Shown piece after piece: positions 1-5,709 of a stretch of DNA of 6,286 nucleotides (positions are counted from its first letter, which is position 1; every line of letters begins with the position of its first letter). A model generated the notes under the pieces. The model searched no databases. It was not told the DNA's origin and saw nothing but the letters and a program-made list of their open reading frames with translations. The DNA comes from Planctomycetota bacterium (GTDB taxonomy: Bacteria; Planctomycetota; Brocadiia; JAJRTI01). Location of the stretch: positions 1-6,286 of the forward strand of contig JAJRTI010000808.1 of assembly GCA_024278415.1 (NCBI GenBank). Reading direction: 5' to 3'. Made by a program: the position numbers and the translations under genes.

Positions 1-701
1 AGCGACACGCCGTTGAGACGCGGCGTGGGCTCGTGAGGCGCAGACGGTTCGTCGAACGCGGCGCGGCCGTCTTGGCCGACCATCTCGTCGCACCCGGCCG
101 CTAGCGCGAGGACCATGTCGCCGGTCGCGTCGACGTATGCATCCGCTGTGACCGCGTCGCCGGTATGGAGCACGAGGCGGTCGATGCGCGACCCGCTCAT
201 GGATACGTCCGCGACGGTGGCGCGCTTCAGTAGCGTACAATTGCCGGTCTCGGCGAGCATCGCCTCCACGACGTCGCAGTACGCGGCCGGCTCGAACACG
301 ATCCCATGAAGGTGCTCCCGCGCGAACGCTTCGTTCTTGGAAAGCTCGACGAGACCGTGGCGGCGCAACGAATCGCTGTAGCGCCGGCTGTCGTCGATGC
401 GGTGCAAGCCGCCGGGGAACTTGTAGGGTTCGTCGGCCCTGGGCCAGCAGCAGTGCCGGTCGTATGAGTAGATGCCGACCGCTTTGGGGATACGGCGCAG
501 GCGGCGGTAGATATCGTAAGGGATGCCCGTCGCGCCCGCGCAGGGCTCCCAGCAGTGCACGCCGGCGCGGGTGGCCGTGCCGCCGACCGTGTCCGCCTTC
601 TCGACGAGCAACACGGACACGCCCAATCGCGCCGCGGCGAGAGCCGCGCCGATGCCGCCGCTGCCGGCGCCGATGACGATGAGGTCGTAGTGCTTGGGCA
701 T
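1..701 (-). CDS. FAD-dependent oxidoreductase (PF12831-type), N-terminal 233 residues; C-terminus beyond left edge
   Basis: Reading the minus strand from the ATG at 701-699 gives 233 uninterrupted codons that run off the window. Residues 1-35 are a classic Rossmann dinucleotide fold: a beta strand (DLIVI), the glycine motif GAGSGG at 11-16, a helix, a second strand ending in Glu34, which normally binds the FAD ribose. VGGTATRAG (39-47) and WEPCAGATG (51-59) follow, typical of the FAD_oxidored family often labelled 'xanthan lyase' or 'FAD-dependent oxidoreductase' in databases. YVDATGD (189-195) is the usual second FAD contact. No signal peptide is visible, so a cytoplasmic location is likely. 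The substrate is unknown. The ATG sits directly before the Rossmann strand, which supports the start, but no Shine-Dalgarno is evident. The gene diverges from the Asp-box propeller at 822, suggesting shared regulation. Family assignment is confident; function is not. Confidence 0.88.
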   Translation of the reverse strand, partial: MPKHYDLIVIGAGSGGIGAALAAARLGVSVLLVEKADTVGGTATRAGVHCWEPCAGATGIPYDIYRRLRRIPKAVGIYSYDRHCCWPRADEPYKFPGGLHRIDDSRRYSDSLRRHGLVELSKNEAFAREHLHGIVFEPAAYCDVVEAMLAETGNCTLLKRATVADVSMSGSRIDRLVLHTGDAVTADAYVDATGDMVLALAAGCDEMVGQDGRAAFDEPSAPHEPTPRLNGVS

Positions 702-742
702 AGGGTTGCTGCTAAGCGTTGGCGAGGCCTGCTAAAGGCCAC

Positions 743-772
743 TTGATTTCGCGGGCGCAAGATAAGCATAAT
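743..772 (+). promoter_or_regulatory. Candidate sigma-70 promoter for the Asp-box propeller gene
   Basis: TTGATT (743-748) resembles a -35 box (4 of 6) and CATAAT (767-772) a -10 box (5 of 6), separated by 18 bp and ending 49 bp before the ATG at 822. The surrounding 40 bp are distinctly more AT-rich than the coding DNA. A short inverted repeat, GGCCT (726-730) and AGGCC (736-740) with a 5-nt loop, lies just upstream, between this promoter and the divergent oxidoreductase gene, and could be an operator. This is a consensus match only. Confidence 0.4.
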
Positions 773-821
773 CTCCCGCTTTGGGCAATCGCTTCGCGGC
801 CATCTCACAACGGACATTCGC

Positions 822-1805
822 ATGGACCGCTACTCGCACGTATACAAGGGCTCGCCACCCGACCATTGCTGTTGCGACCAGGCGTTGCGGCTACTGCCGA
901 ACGGCGAATGGGCCGTCATCTTCATGACCGGCGGCGACCACGAGCCGCGGAAGGAGAACTTCGTGGCGCTATGCCGGTCCCGGGACGAGGGCCGCACGTG
1001 GGGCAGGCCGGAGACGGTGCTGCGCTTCGACGACCGAGCGTGCTTGCTATCGGAGGCGTACGTGCACGGCGACGAGATCGTGATCATCGCGCAGACTCAC
1101 GAAGGCTTCTTCGAGGACTGGCGCGTGTTCACCACGCGTAGCCGCGACAACGGCGCGACGTGGAGCGATTTGGCTCCCTTCGATCCTGCCCCGCGGCGGG
1201 CATTCATCCGCAACCTATACGTCGCGTCGTGGGGTGAATGGTTCCTCCCACTTCAGACGTACGACACGGCCGACGATCCCACGCCGTCGCCGCTCAAGGA
1301 CGGCTCCTTCAAGGCCGCGCACAACGCCGCGCTGATCAGTGTTGACGAAGGCAAGACGTGGGCGCGGTCGAATCTCATCGGCCCCATTCATGGGTGGGCG
1401 GAGAACAACCTCGTCGAATTCTCGGACGGTCGCATGGTCATGCTCATCCGCGCGGACGGCAAGGGCTGTCTCTACCGTAGCGAGTCGTCCGACCGCGGGC
1501 GCTCGTGGAGCCACCCGGCGCCCACGGACATCCCGAACCCCGGCAGCAAGTTCCGCCTGCATCGGCTGAACGACGGCCGCATCGTCCTGATCCACAACGC
1601 ACACCCCACCGCGCGCACGAACCTGTCCCTGTGGCTCAGCGATGACGATATGGCTTCGTGGAGCTACCAGCGGCTGTTGACGGATTTCCCCGGCAAGCTG
1701 CAGTATCCCGACGGGTTCGTGGATGAGGCCGCGGGGTACGTGCACTTCGCGTTTGACTACAACCGGCACGACGTGATTCATTGGTCCGCGAAGCTGCCGG
1801 AGTGA
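822..1805 (+). CDS. Sialidase-like / BNR Asp-box beta-propeller protein (327 aa)
   Basis: The protein shows regularly spaced Asp boxes (S-x-D-x-G-x-x-W): SRDEGRTW 53-60, SRDNGATW 107-114, SVDEGKTW 173-180, SSDRGRSW 222-229, and a degenerate SDDDMASW 273-280 lacking the Gly. These mark blades of a six- or seven-bladed propeller of the BNR_2/sialidase type. The central stretch from WAENNLVEF (192-200) to LIRADG (208-213) and the late QYPDG (294-298) are also typical. The family includes exo-sialidases, but also proteins with other sugar-cleaving activities, so neuraminidase activity should not be assumed. There is no signal peptide or membrane segment, which implies a cytoplasmic enzyme acting on imported sugar. 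DHCCCD at 14-19 is unusual. No clear Shine-Dalgarno precedes the ATG, and no in-frame ATG, GTG or TTG lies between the upstream stop at 744-746 and 822. A divergent FAD oxidoreductase and a downstream PHP gene are neighbours. Confidence 0.9.
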   Translation: MDRYSHVYKGSPPDHCCCDQALRLLPNGEWAVIFMTGGDHEPRKENFVALCRSRDEGRTWGRPETVLRFDDRACLLSEAYVHGDEIVIIAQTHEGFFEDWRVFTTRSRDNGATWSDLAPFDPAPRRAFIRNLYVASWGEWFLPLQTYDTADDPTPSPLKDGSFKAAHNAALISVDEGKTWARSNLIGPIHGWAENNLVEFSDGRMVMLIRADGKGCLYRSESSDRGRSWSHPAPTDIPNPGSKFRLHRLNDGRIVLIHNAHPTARTNLSLWLSDDDMASWSYQRLLTDFPGKLQYPDGFVDEAAGYVHFAFDYNRHDVIHWSAKLPE

Positions 1806-1820
1806 TTCGTAGCCGGCAGC
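1793..1820 (+). terminator. Hairpin over the propeller stop codon, possible terminator
   Basis: GCTGCCGG (1793-1800) and CCGGCAGC (1813-1820) form a perfect 8-bp GC-rich inverted repeat with a 12-nt loop. The stop codon TGA at 1803-1805 lies in the loop. There is no T-tract after the stem, so this is not a standard intrinsic terminator. It could protect the 3' end, assist Rho-dependent termination, or be part of the repeat-rich intergenic block that follows. Confidence 0.3.
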
Positions 1821-1874
1821 CCTGCGCATGTAGCCGAACGCGTCAGCGGTCGGGCAGCTTCAGTTCGTAGCCGG
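1806..1874 (+). repeat. Short direct repeats TTCGTAGCCGG in the propeller-PHP spacer
   Basis: The 11-mer TTCGTAGCCGG occurs at 1806-1816 and again at 1864-1874, and its core GTAGCCG recurs at 1830-1836. The three copies fall within 70 bp of non-coding DNA. They may be binding sites or remnants of an interspersed repeat. The first copy overlaps the hairpin at 1793-1820. Confidence 0.5.
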
Positions 1875-1878
1875 TTCC

Positions 1879-1921
1879 GGAGACACGAGGTCGGACGCTT
1901 CGCGTCCTTGGCTCATGTCCC
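1879..1921. repeat. Imperfect palindrome (REP-like hairpin) upstream of the PHP gene
   Basis: The core GGACGC (1893-1898), loop TTC, GCGTCC (1902-1907) is a perfect 6-bp stem. Outside a small internal loop the arms GACACGAG (1882-1889) and CTCATGTC (1912-1919) pair at 7 of 8 positions. GG (1879-1880) can still pair with CC (1920-1921) across a bulged A. The structure ends 14 nt before the PHP ribosome binding site and is not followed by a T-run. It could be a dispersed palindromic element, an mRNA 5' structure or a protein site. Confidence 0.5.
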
Positions 1922-1935
1922 CGCCACCCCAACAG

Positions 1936-1941
1936 AAAGGA
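1936..1941 (+). promoter_or_regulatory. Ribosome binding site that sets the PHP gene start
   Basis: AAAGGA lies 8 nt upstream of the TTG at 1950-1952. The alternative upstream TTG at 1908 has no comparable site and falls inside the palindrome at 1879-1921, so 1950 is the better start. Confidence 0.55.
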
Positions 1942-1949
1942 TCCCTCAC

Positions 1950-2735
1950 TTGTCCTACCAAGTCGATTTCCACATCCACACGTACCACTTAGGCTGCGCG
2001 AACGAGACGATGACGTTGCCGGCGATCGTGGAGGACTTGCGCAATCTCGGGGTGACGAAGTTCGGCATCTCGGATCATCTCAACACGCGAGACAAGCTCC
2101 CGCTGCACGAGAAGATCAAGGCCGACATCGACGCGTTGCCGGCCGGCGACGGCGCCATGGAGCTGTACTTCGGCGTGGAGTTGAACTTCATGAGCAGCGA
2201 CGGCGAGTTTGCGTACGACGAGGACATTCGCGATGCGATGGGCTTCCAGTTCGCCATCGGCGGCATCCACGCGACGTACGTCGACGCATACGACATCGAC
2301 AAGATCGTCGCGATCCAGCACCGGCACCACTTGCTCACGTGCCAGAACCCGTTGGCCGACGTCGTCGTGCACCCGTGGTGGTTCGGCAAGGGGCCGTTCG
2401 AGACCAACGGCTGGCCGTGGTTCGACGACATGTCCGTCGTGCCGGAGAGCATGACGCGGGAACTGGGGCAGACCGCGGCGGAGACGGGCACCGCGGTCGA
2501 GATCAACGCCGCGGCGATCTTCTACACCCCGAACTACTCCGATCGCTTCAAGGAGCAGTACGTCGACTACCTCGCCGTGTTGGCCGAGACGGGCTGCCAG
2601 TTCTCCATTGGCAGCGACGCGCACAGCAGGGACCACTTCAACGGGCTGGAGGCGGTCGTGGCCGCGGCCCAACGCGCGGGGATCACGGAGGACCGCATCT
2701 GGGCGCCGGCGTGCGAGCCGTATCGCTTGGCTTAG
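1950..2735 (+). CDS. PHP-domain metal-dependent phosphoesterase (histidinol-phosphatase-like), 261 aa
   Basis: This is a single-domain PHP protein, a TIM-barrel-like metallohydrolase in which three metal ions typically cleave phosphomonoesters. All expected metal ligands are visible (numbered from the TTG at 1950): H8-x-H10 in DFHIHT, D42-H43 in GISDH, E77 in FGVEL, H107 in GGIHA, H141 in VVVHPWW, E184 in AVEIN, and D223-x-H225 in IGSDAH. The length is usual for a stand-alone PHP enzyme of the HisK/YcdX type. The substrate is not determined: histidinol phosphate, a nucleotide or a sugar phosphate are all possible, and no his genes are near. TTG 1950 is preferred because of AAAGGA 8 nt upstream; a TTG at 1908 would add 14 residues unlike the family start. 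It follows the propeller gene in the same direction after 144 bp and may be independently transcribed. Confidence 0.9.
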   Translation: MSYQVDFHIHTYHLGCANETMTLPAIVEDLRNLGVTKFGISDHLNTRDKLPLHEKIKADIDALPAGDGAMELYFGVELNFMSSDGEFAYDEDIRDAMGFQFAIGGIHATYVDAYDIDKIVAIQHRHHLLTCQNPLADVVVHPWWFGKGPFETNGWPWFDDMSVVPESMTRELGQTAAETGTAVEINAAAIFYTPNYSDRFKEQYVDYLAVLAETGCQFSIGSDAHSRDHFNGLEAVVAAAQRAGITEDRIWAPACEPYRLA

Positions 2736-2807
2736 GCCGTACGACACAGGCCGCACCCGCGGCATGGGTGTGAGCCTCGACAGCGTTTTCGTCCGGCGGT
2801 ATGCAAC

Positions 2808-3506
2808 CTAGCCTACCGCCGCCCCCATCTCCTGCGATGGCCTCGATGGCACGCCCGCGGCCCTAAACTCATGGCAGAGCTTCGCGAGCACGAGCGCGTC
2901 GCTTGGCAGGTGCACGTGGCCCCTCGGGCCAAGGCCATGGAGTTCAGTGTTCGCCTCGGCGCCCAAGACAGGGTAGCCCTTTAGCGGAGCCAGAAACGCC
3001 AGCGAGCACCGATCGCTGCGCTGATACACGTTTACCCAGCGCTCAACATTGGCGGGCCGCGTGAGCACTTCCCCTCTACGTGCAACATACCTCCAGCCTT
3101 TTGGAATAGGGTCGGCAGTGAAGCCGAGTCTAATCCGAATCATGCTCCCCGCCACTTGCTCGGCAAACTGAATGGCCGCATGGCCTCCATTGCTGAATCC
3201 GAGGACGGCCACTGCGGTGTCCGTGGCGCTCTGACAGACTCTTTGGGTGTCGCGGACCGCGGCGCGCACGCCCCGCGCGGCCTGGGAGTAGTAGCGGATC
3301 GAGCAGCCGGGAAATGTGTGCGCCAGCAGGGGGAGCCAGTGGTTCTTCACGAACGAATACGAGAATCGAACCCGGTCGCTCGGATGGCCTGAGAATCCCT
3401 CGAATGCAACGACATGCCAGAACACGTGGCTCTCCGATGGGCCGGCCTCACAGTGAGGCGCGCCGCCAACCGTCGGCAAAAGAACTTGCAGCACGATGCC
3501 AATCAA
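2808..3506 (-). CDS. Small alpha/beta-hydrolase-like protein, probably secreted (232 aa)
   Basis: AVAVLGFSNGGHAA (98-111) is a strand-nucleophile-elbow-helix unit of alpha/beta hydrolases, with the G-x-S-x-G serine at S105. TADP (130-133) follows the next strand and may supply the acid. GHVHLPSD (196-203) near the C-terminus fits the catalytic histidine loop (H197 or H199). Residues 2-16 are hydrophobic and followed by small residues, consistent with a signal peptide, though the positive N-terminal charge is weak. The TTG start at 3506 is uncertain: an in-frame stop lies at 3533-3531, no ATG exists in the N-terminal half, and GTG at residue 5 is an alternative. No Shine-Dalgarno is visible. 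Third-codon positions look less G/C-rich than in neighbouring genes, hinting at a different history. The family resembles short secreted esterase or lipase/thioesterase-like proteins; the substrate is unknown. It is convergent with the PHP gene, 72 bp away. Confidence 0.72.
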   Translation of the reverse strand: MIGIVLQVLLPTVGGAPHCEAGPSESHVFWHVVAFEGFSGHPSDRVRFSYSFVKNHWLPLLAHTFPGCSIRYYSQAARGVRAAVRDTQRVCQSATDTAVAVLGFSNGGHAAIQFAEQVAGSMIRIRLGFTADPIPKGWRYVARRGEVLTRPANVERWVNVYQRSDRCSLAFLAPLKGYPVLGAEANTELHGLGPRGHVHLPSDALVLAKLCHEFRAAGVPSRPSQEMGAAVG

Positions 3507-3599
3507 CCGTAGGAGGGCATGCCCGCGATGTCAAGTTGGAAATGCTTGGCCAAGGCAAGCGCTGCATGGCAAGCGGTGTAGGCTCTGCAAGAACGCGCA

Positions 3600-3639
3600 G
3601 CGCCCGGCGCAGACGCTGTCGTGCGTCTGCGCCGGGCGC
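3600..3639 (-). terminator. Strong hairpin, likely terminator of the EF-hand gene
   Basis: Positions 3600-3616 and 3623-3639 are perfect reverse complements: a 17-bp, very GC-rich stem with a 6-nt loop (TGTCGT on the plus strand). It begins 30 bp after the EF-hand stop codon (3672-3670) on the minus strand and lies upstream of the next leftward gene. After the stem the minus strand reads TGCGCGTTCTTG, so the U-tract is poor. Its position argues for termination or RNA 3'-end protection; a dispersed palindrome is the alternative. Confidence 0.55.
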
Positions 3640-3669
3640 GTGGCGAATGGTTTCGTTTACGGGCAGGCG

Positions 3670-4314
3670 CTATTCGGCATCGCCGCCTCGGCGACCGCCC
3701 TTGCCGCGGCGCTCTCGCATGCGGCGCATGGCCTCTCCGAGTTCCTCTTGATCGAGGAAGCCGTCCCCGTTCGCGTCGATCTTATCGAACGCTTGGGGCC
3801 GTGGGAACTCTTCCTTGGACAGCTTGCCGTCGCCGTCCTTGTCCATGCGCTTGAAGGCTTCGAGGCCCTTGCCTTCGCCTCCGCGGCGGCCGCCCATACC
3901 GGCCTTCTGCATCGCGTCGCGCATGGCTTCGTGCAGAATGCGGCCCAACTCAGCGCCCTTGAACTCGTCCTTGGTGATGACGCCGTCGCCGTTCGCGTCA
4001 ATCGCGCTGAACAAGCCGTCTTTGTCCACGTTCTCCCAAAGCATCTTCTGGCGCACTTGGCCCATCTTGCGCAGTTCCTCCTCGCTGAGACTGCCATCGC
4101 CGTTTTCATCGAGGCGAGTAAACATGGCCTCCGGGCCGCGATACTCGTCCTTGGAGATTACGCCATCGCCATCTTGATCCATCCTGGCGAGCAAGCCGCC
4201 TCGGCCGTGTTGCCCAGGCCCGCGCCGGCCTCGGCCGCCGCCCTGTTCCTGCGCGAAAGTCATCTGTGCCAGAGCCAAAGCTAACACAATCGTGCCAATG
4301 AAAGCCTTCTTCAT
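3670..4314 (-). CDS. Secreted EF-hand calcium-binding protein with five canonical loops (214 aa)
   Basis: The N-terminus is a textbook signal peptide: MKK, a hydrophobic core (residues 4-16) and a probable cleavage after TFA at residue 21. A Gly/Arg-rich stretch (about 25-40) follows. Five 12-residue EF-hand loops are intact: DQDGDGVISKDE 46-57, DENGDGSLSEEE 69-80, DANGDGVITKDE 106-117, DKDGDGKLSKEE 158-169 and DANGDGFLDQEE 180-191, each with acidic ligands at positions 1, 3, 5 and 12 (N at 3 in three of them) and Gly at 6. Loops 1-2 and 4-5 are spaced like pairs; loop 3 stands apart. Gly/Arg-rich segments recur near 140-150 and at the C-terminus. The product is probably exported and binds Ca2+; its partner is unknown. 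ATG 4314 is chosen because GAGGAG lies 8 nt upstream; a TTG two codons earlier is unlikely. The gene appears monocistronic, bounded by a strong hairpin downstream. Confidence 0.92.
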   Translation of the reverse strand: MKKAFIGTIVLALALAQMTFAQEQGGGRGRRGPGQHGRGGLLARMDQDGDGVISKDEYRGPEAMFTRLDENGDGSLSEEELRKMGQVRQKMLWENVDKDGLFSAIDANGDGVITKDEFKGAELGRILHEAMRDAMQKAGMGGRRGGEGKGLEAFKRMDKDGDGKLSKEEFPRPQAFDKIDANGDGFLDQEELGEAMRRMRERRGKGGRRGGDAE

Positions 4315-4322
4315 TGCCAAAT

Positions 4323-4328
4323 CTCCTC
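4323..4328 (-). promoter_or_regulatory. Shine-Dalgarno of the EF-hand gene
   Basis: GAGGAG on the minus strand sits 8 nt before the ATG at 4314-4312. It is the strongest ribosome binding site in the window and fixes the start at the ATG rather than the TTG at 4320. Confidence 0.75.
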
Positions 4329-4380
4329 AGTCGTTTCAAGGGCGGTTTTTGACGAACAGCCGCCGAGACCGTGTCTGTCG

Positions 4381-4466
4381 AGTGCCACGTTGGCGCTCGC
4401 TTCATTGTGGATTAGCAACAGCAATACCAACAACGAAACGCCGCCGCAAGTGCCATACGTTGGCGC
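4381..4466. repeat. Pair of near-identical direct repeats in the dprA-EF-hand intergenic region
   Basis: AGTGCCACGTTGGCGC (4381-4396) and AGTGCCATACGTTGGCGC (4449-4466) are the same except for a 2-nt insertion (AT/TA) in the second copy. Their start points are 68 bp apart. Each contains a small dyad (GCCA...TGGC) whose spacing differs, N3 against N5. They lie 67-152 bp upstream of the EF-hand ATG, where regulator sites are expected. The rest of the 260-bp gap (4315-4574) shows no gene. Confidence 0.55.
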
Positions 4467-4525
4467 TATCGGCCGATTGGCGCGCAAACTGGCCCAATGG
4501 CCACGTATGAGGCGTGGTGCTGAAA

Positions 4526-4565
4526 GTGTGGGCTCCGGCCACAGCCATGCGGGACAATCCCACAC
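4526..4565 (-). terminator. Possible terminator after dprA
   Basis: GTGTGGG (4526-4532) and CCCACAC (4559-4565) form a 7-bp stem around a 26-nt loop that can itself fold further. On the minus strand the element starts 9 nt after the dprA stop codon and is followed by TTTC. The large loop and short T-run make this a weak prediction, but the location suits the end of the nikR-dprA transcript. Confidence 0.35.
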
Positions 4566-4574
4566 CTTGCAGCG

Positions 4575-5684
4575 TCATGCGCGGACGAACCGCTGGCCCG
4601 ACACCCGGCGCACGCAACGCTTGATCTCCAAGATGGTGAGCGTGCTCGATGCTTGTGACGCCGGCAGCCCGGACTCTTCGATGATCTCATCGATGGACTT
4701 CGGCGCGGACGGGGAGAGCAAGGCAAAGACCTTCTTTTCTTGCTCGGTCATGGCTAAGGTGCGCGCGTCGTCGGTCTGGTCCTCGGCGAACTCGGCCGCG
4801 GCCGGCGCGAGCGGGCCCAGTTCCTCCAAGATATCTGGGCACGACTCGACGAGCTTCGCTCCTTGCCGGATGAGGTGGTGGGGGCCTCGGCTGGTGGGGC
4901 TGTCCACCGGCCCCGGCACGGCAAAGACCTCCTTGCCCTGCTCGTTGGCCCACTTGGCCGTGATCATGGCGCCGCTGCGCCGCGCGGCCTCCACGACGAC
5001 CACGCCGAGCGACATGGCGCTGATGATGCGGTTGCGCGGGGGGAAGTTCGTGCGGCTAGGGGGAGTCGCGATCGGCAGCTCCGACACGACCGCTCCACTG
5101 TCGGCGATGGCGTCGGCCAGTTCGCGGTGCTCGGGCGGATACGTCTTGCCGAGCCCGTTGCCCACGACCGCGATGGTGCGGCCTTGCGCCCTGATGGCGG
5201 CCCAATGCGCGGCCGCGTCGATGCCCCGGGCCAGGCCGCTCATCACCGTCGCACCAACAGTGGCCAGGCCGGCCGCCAGCCGCTGAGCCTGTGAGAGCCC
5301 GTACTGAGTACACCGCCGCGAGCCGACGATGGCCACGCTCAGGATATCTTTGGGCAGCACCTCGCCGCGCACGTAGAGCACGAGCGGAGGGTTGGGAAGC
5401 GCGTTGAGGCCGCGCGGATACTCGTCGTCGAGGTACGTGACGACACGCACGCCCACCCGCTCGGCCGCGGCCAGTTCGCCGTCCACGTCGGCCTCGTCCC
5501 GGCTGCGCACGAAAGCCGCGGCGGTCTTGGCGCCCATGCCGTGGACCTGCGCCAGCTCTTCCACTCCGGCCGAGAAGATGCGCTCACACGAGCCGAACCG
5601 CTCGAGAAGGCGCTGGTACAGGGCCGCGCCCACGCGTTCAGCGAGGTGGATGCGCAGGATGTTGCGTAGGTCTTCGGAATCCAC
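4575..5684 (-). CDS. dprA: DNA-processing protein DprA (369 aa)
   Basis: DprA binds incoming single-stranded DNA and loads RecA during natural transformation; homologues also occur in bacteria with no known competence. The domains are in order. The N-terminal helical/HhH-like region (about 5-75) contains VHGMGAKTA. The extended Rossmann (LOG-like) core (about 80-290) has VAIVGSRRCTQYG (117-129), SGLARGIDAAAH (149-160), AVVGNGL (172-178), SELP (201-204), NFPPRNRIISAMS (213-225), VVEAARRSGAMITA (230-243), FAVPGPVDSPTSRG (254-267) and LIRQGA (271-276). The C-terminal winged helix spans about 310-369. The length is usual for a full DprA. Where the family often has GCGLD or GTGLD, this protein has GNGLG, a mild divergence. 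The start is GTG with no Shine-Dalgarno, 22 bp after the nikR stop, so translation may depend on coupling to nikR. No com genes are in the window, so a competence role is inference. Confidence 0.96.
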   Translation of the reverse strand: MDSEDLRNILRIHLAERVGAALYQRLLERFGSCERIFSAGVEELAQVHGMGAKTAAAFVRSRDEADVDGELAAAERVGVRVVTYLDDEYPRGLNALPNPPLVLYVRGEVLPKDILSVAIVGSRRCTQYGLSQAQRLAAGLATVGATVMSGLARGIDAAAHWAAIRAQGRTIAVVGNGLGKTYPPEHRELADAIADSGAVVSELPIATPPSRTNFPPRNRIISAMSLGVVVVEAARRSGAMITAKWANEQGKEVFAVPGPVDSPTSRGPHHLIRQGAKLVESCPDILEELGPLAPAAAEFAEDQTDDARTLAMTEQEKKVFALLSPSAPKSIDEIIEESGLPASQASSTLTILEIKRCVRRVSGQRFVRA

Positions 5685-5685
5685 A

Positions 5686-5709
5686 GCGGGGGTTAGGGGG
5701 CAGGGGTTA
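5686..5709. repeat. C-rich (minus) / G-rich (plus) duplicated motif in the nikR-dprA spacer
   Basis: On the minus strand the nikR stop codon is read within CTAACCCC, and the same motif recurs as CCTAACCCCC 13 nt later, just before the dprA GTG. On the plus strand this gives three G-runs (5688-5692, 5696-5700, 5703-5706) with TTA and CA between them, a telomere-like pattern. It is either a slipped duplication or a small repeat unit; a three-tract or two-tetrad G-quadruplex is conceivable on the plus strand. Confidence 0.5.

Noticed and set aside
1215..1829. Minus-strand open frame of 204 codons
   Set aside because: It is antisense to the Asp-box propeller, with low-complexity Arg/Val/Ala composition and no domain.
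1908..1949. Upstream TTG giving a 14-residue longer PHP protein
   Set aside because: It lies inside the palindrome, has no ribosome binding site and adds residues before the conserved first strand; the TTG at 1950 has AAAGGA at good spacing.
1989..2765. Minus-strand open frame of 258 codons
   Set aside because: It is antisense to the PHP gene, is Arg/Val-rich with no recognisable domain, and the PHP metal ligands are all intact on the plus strand.
2754..2770. CACCC-N7-GGGTG between the convergent PHP and hydrolase genes, as a bidirectional terminator
   Set aside because: The stem is only 5 bp with no T-tract on either side.
3511..3581. AGGAGG (3511-3516) on the plus strand followed by an 18-codon mini-frame (ATG 3528, stop 3579-3581)
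   Set aside because: No downstream plus-strand gene exists for it to lead, the peptide has no recognisable feature, and the site overlaps the start region of a minus-strand gene; a chance match is likely.
3496..4284. Plus-strand open frame of 262 codons, Ala/Leu/Val-rich
   Set aside because: It lies antisense to the EF-hand gene, whose signal peptide, Shine-Dalgarno and five loops are unmistakable; the long frame reflects GC-rich codon use on the other strand.
4381..4466. TGGCAC on the minus strand inside both direct repeats, as in a sigma-54 -24 box
   Set aside because: Neither copy has the GC/TTGC -12 element at the required spacing.
4390..5286. Plus-strand open frame of 298 codons
   Set aside because: It is mostly antisense to dprA, Ser/Ala/Met-rich with no recognisable motif; dprA is certain on the minus strand.
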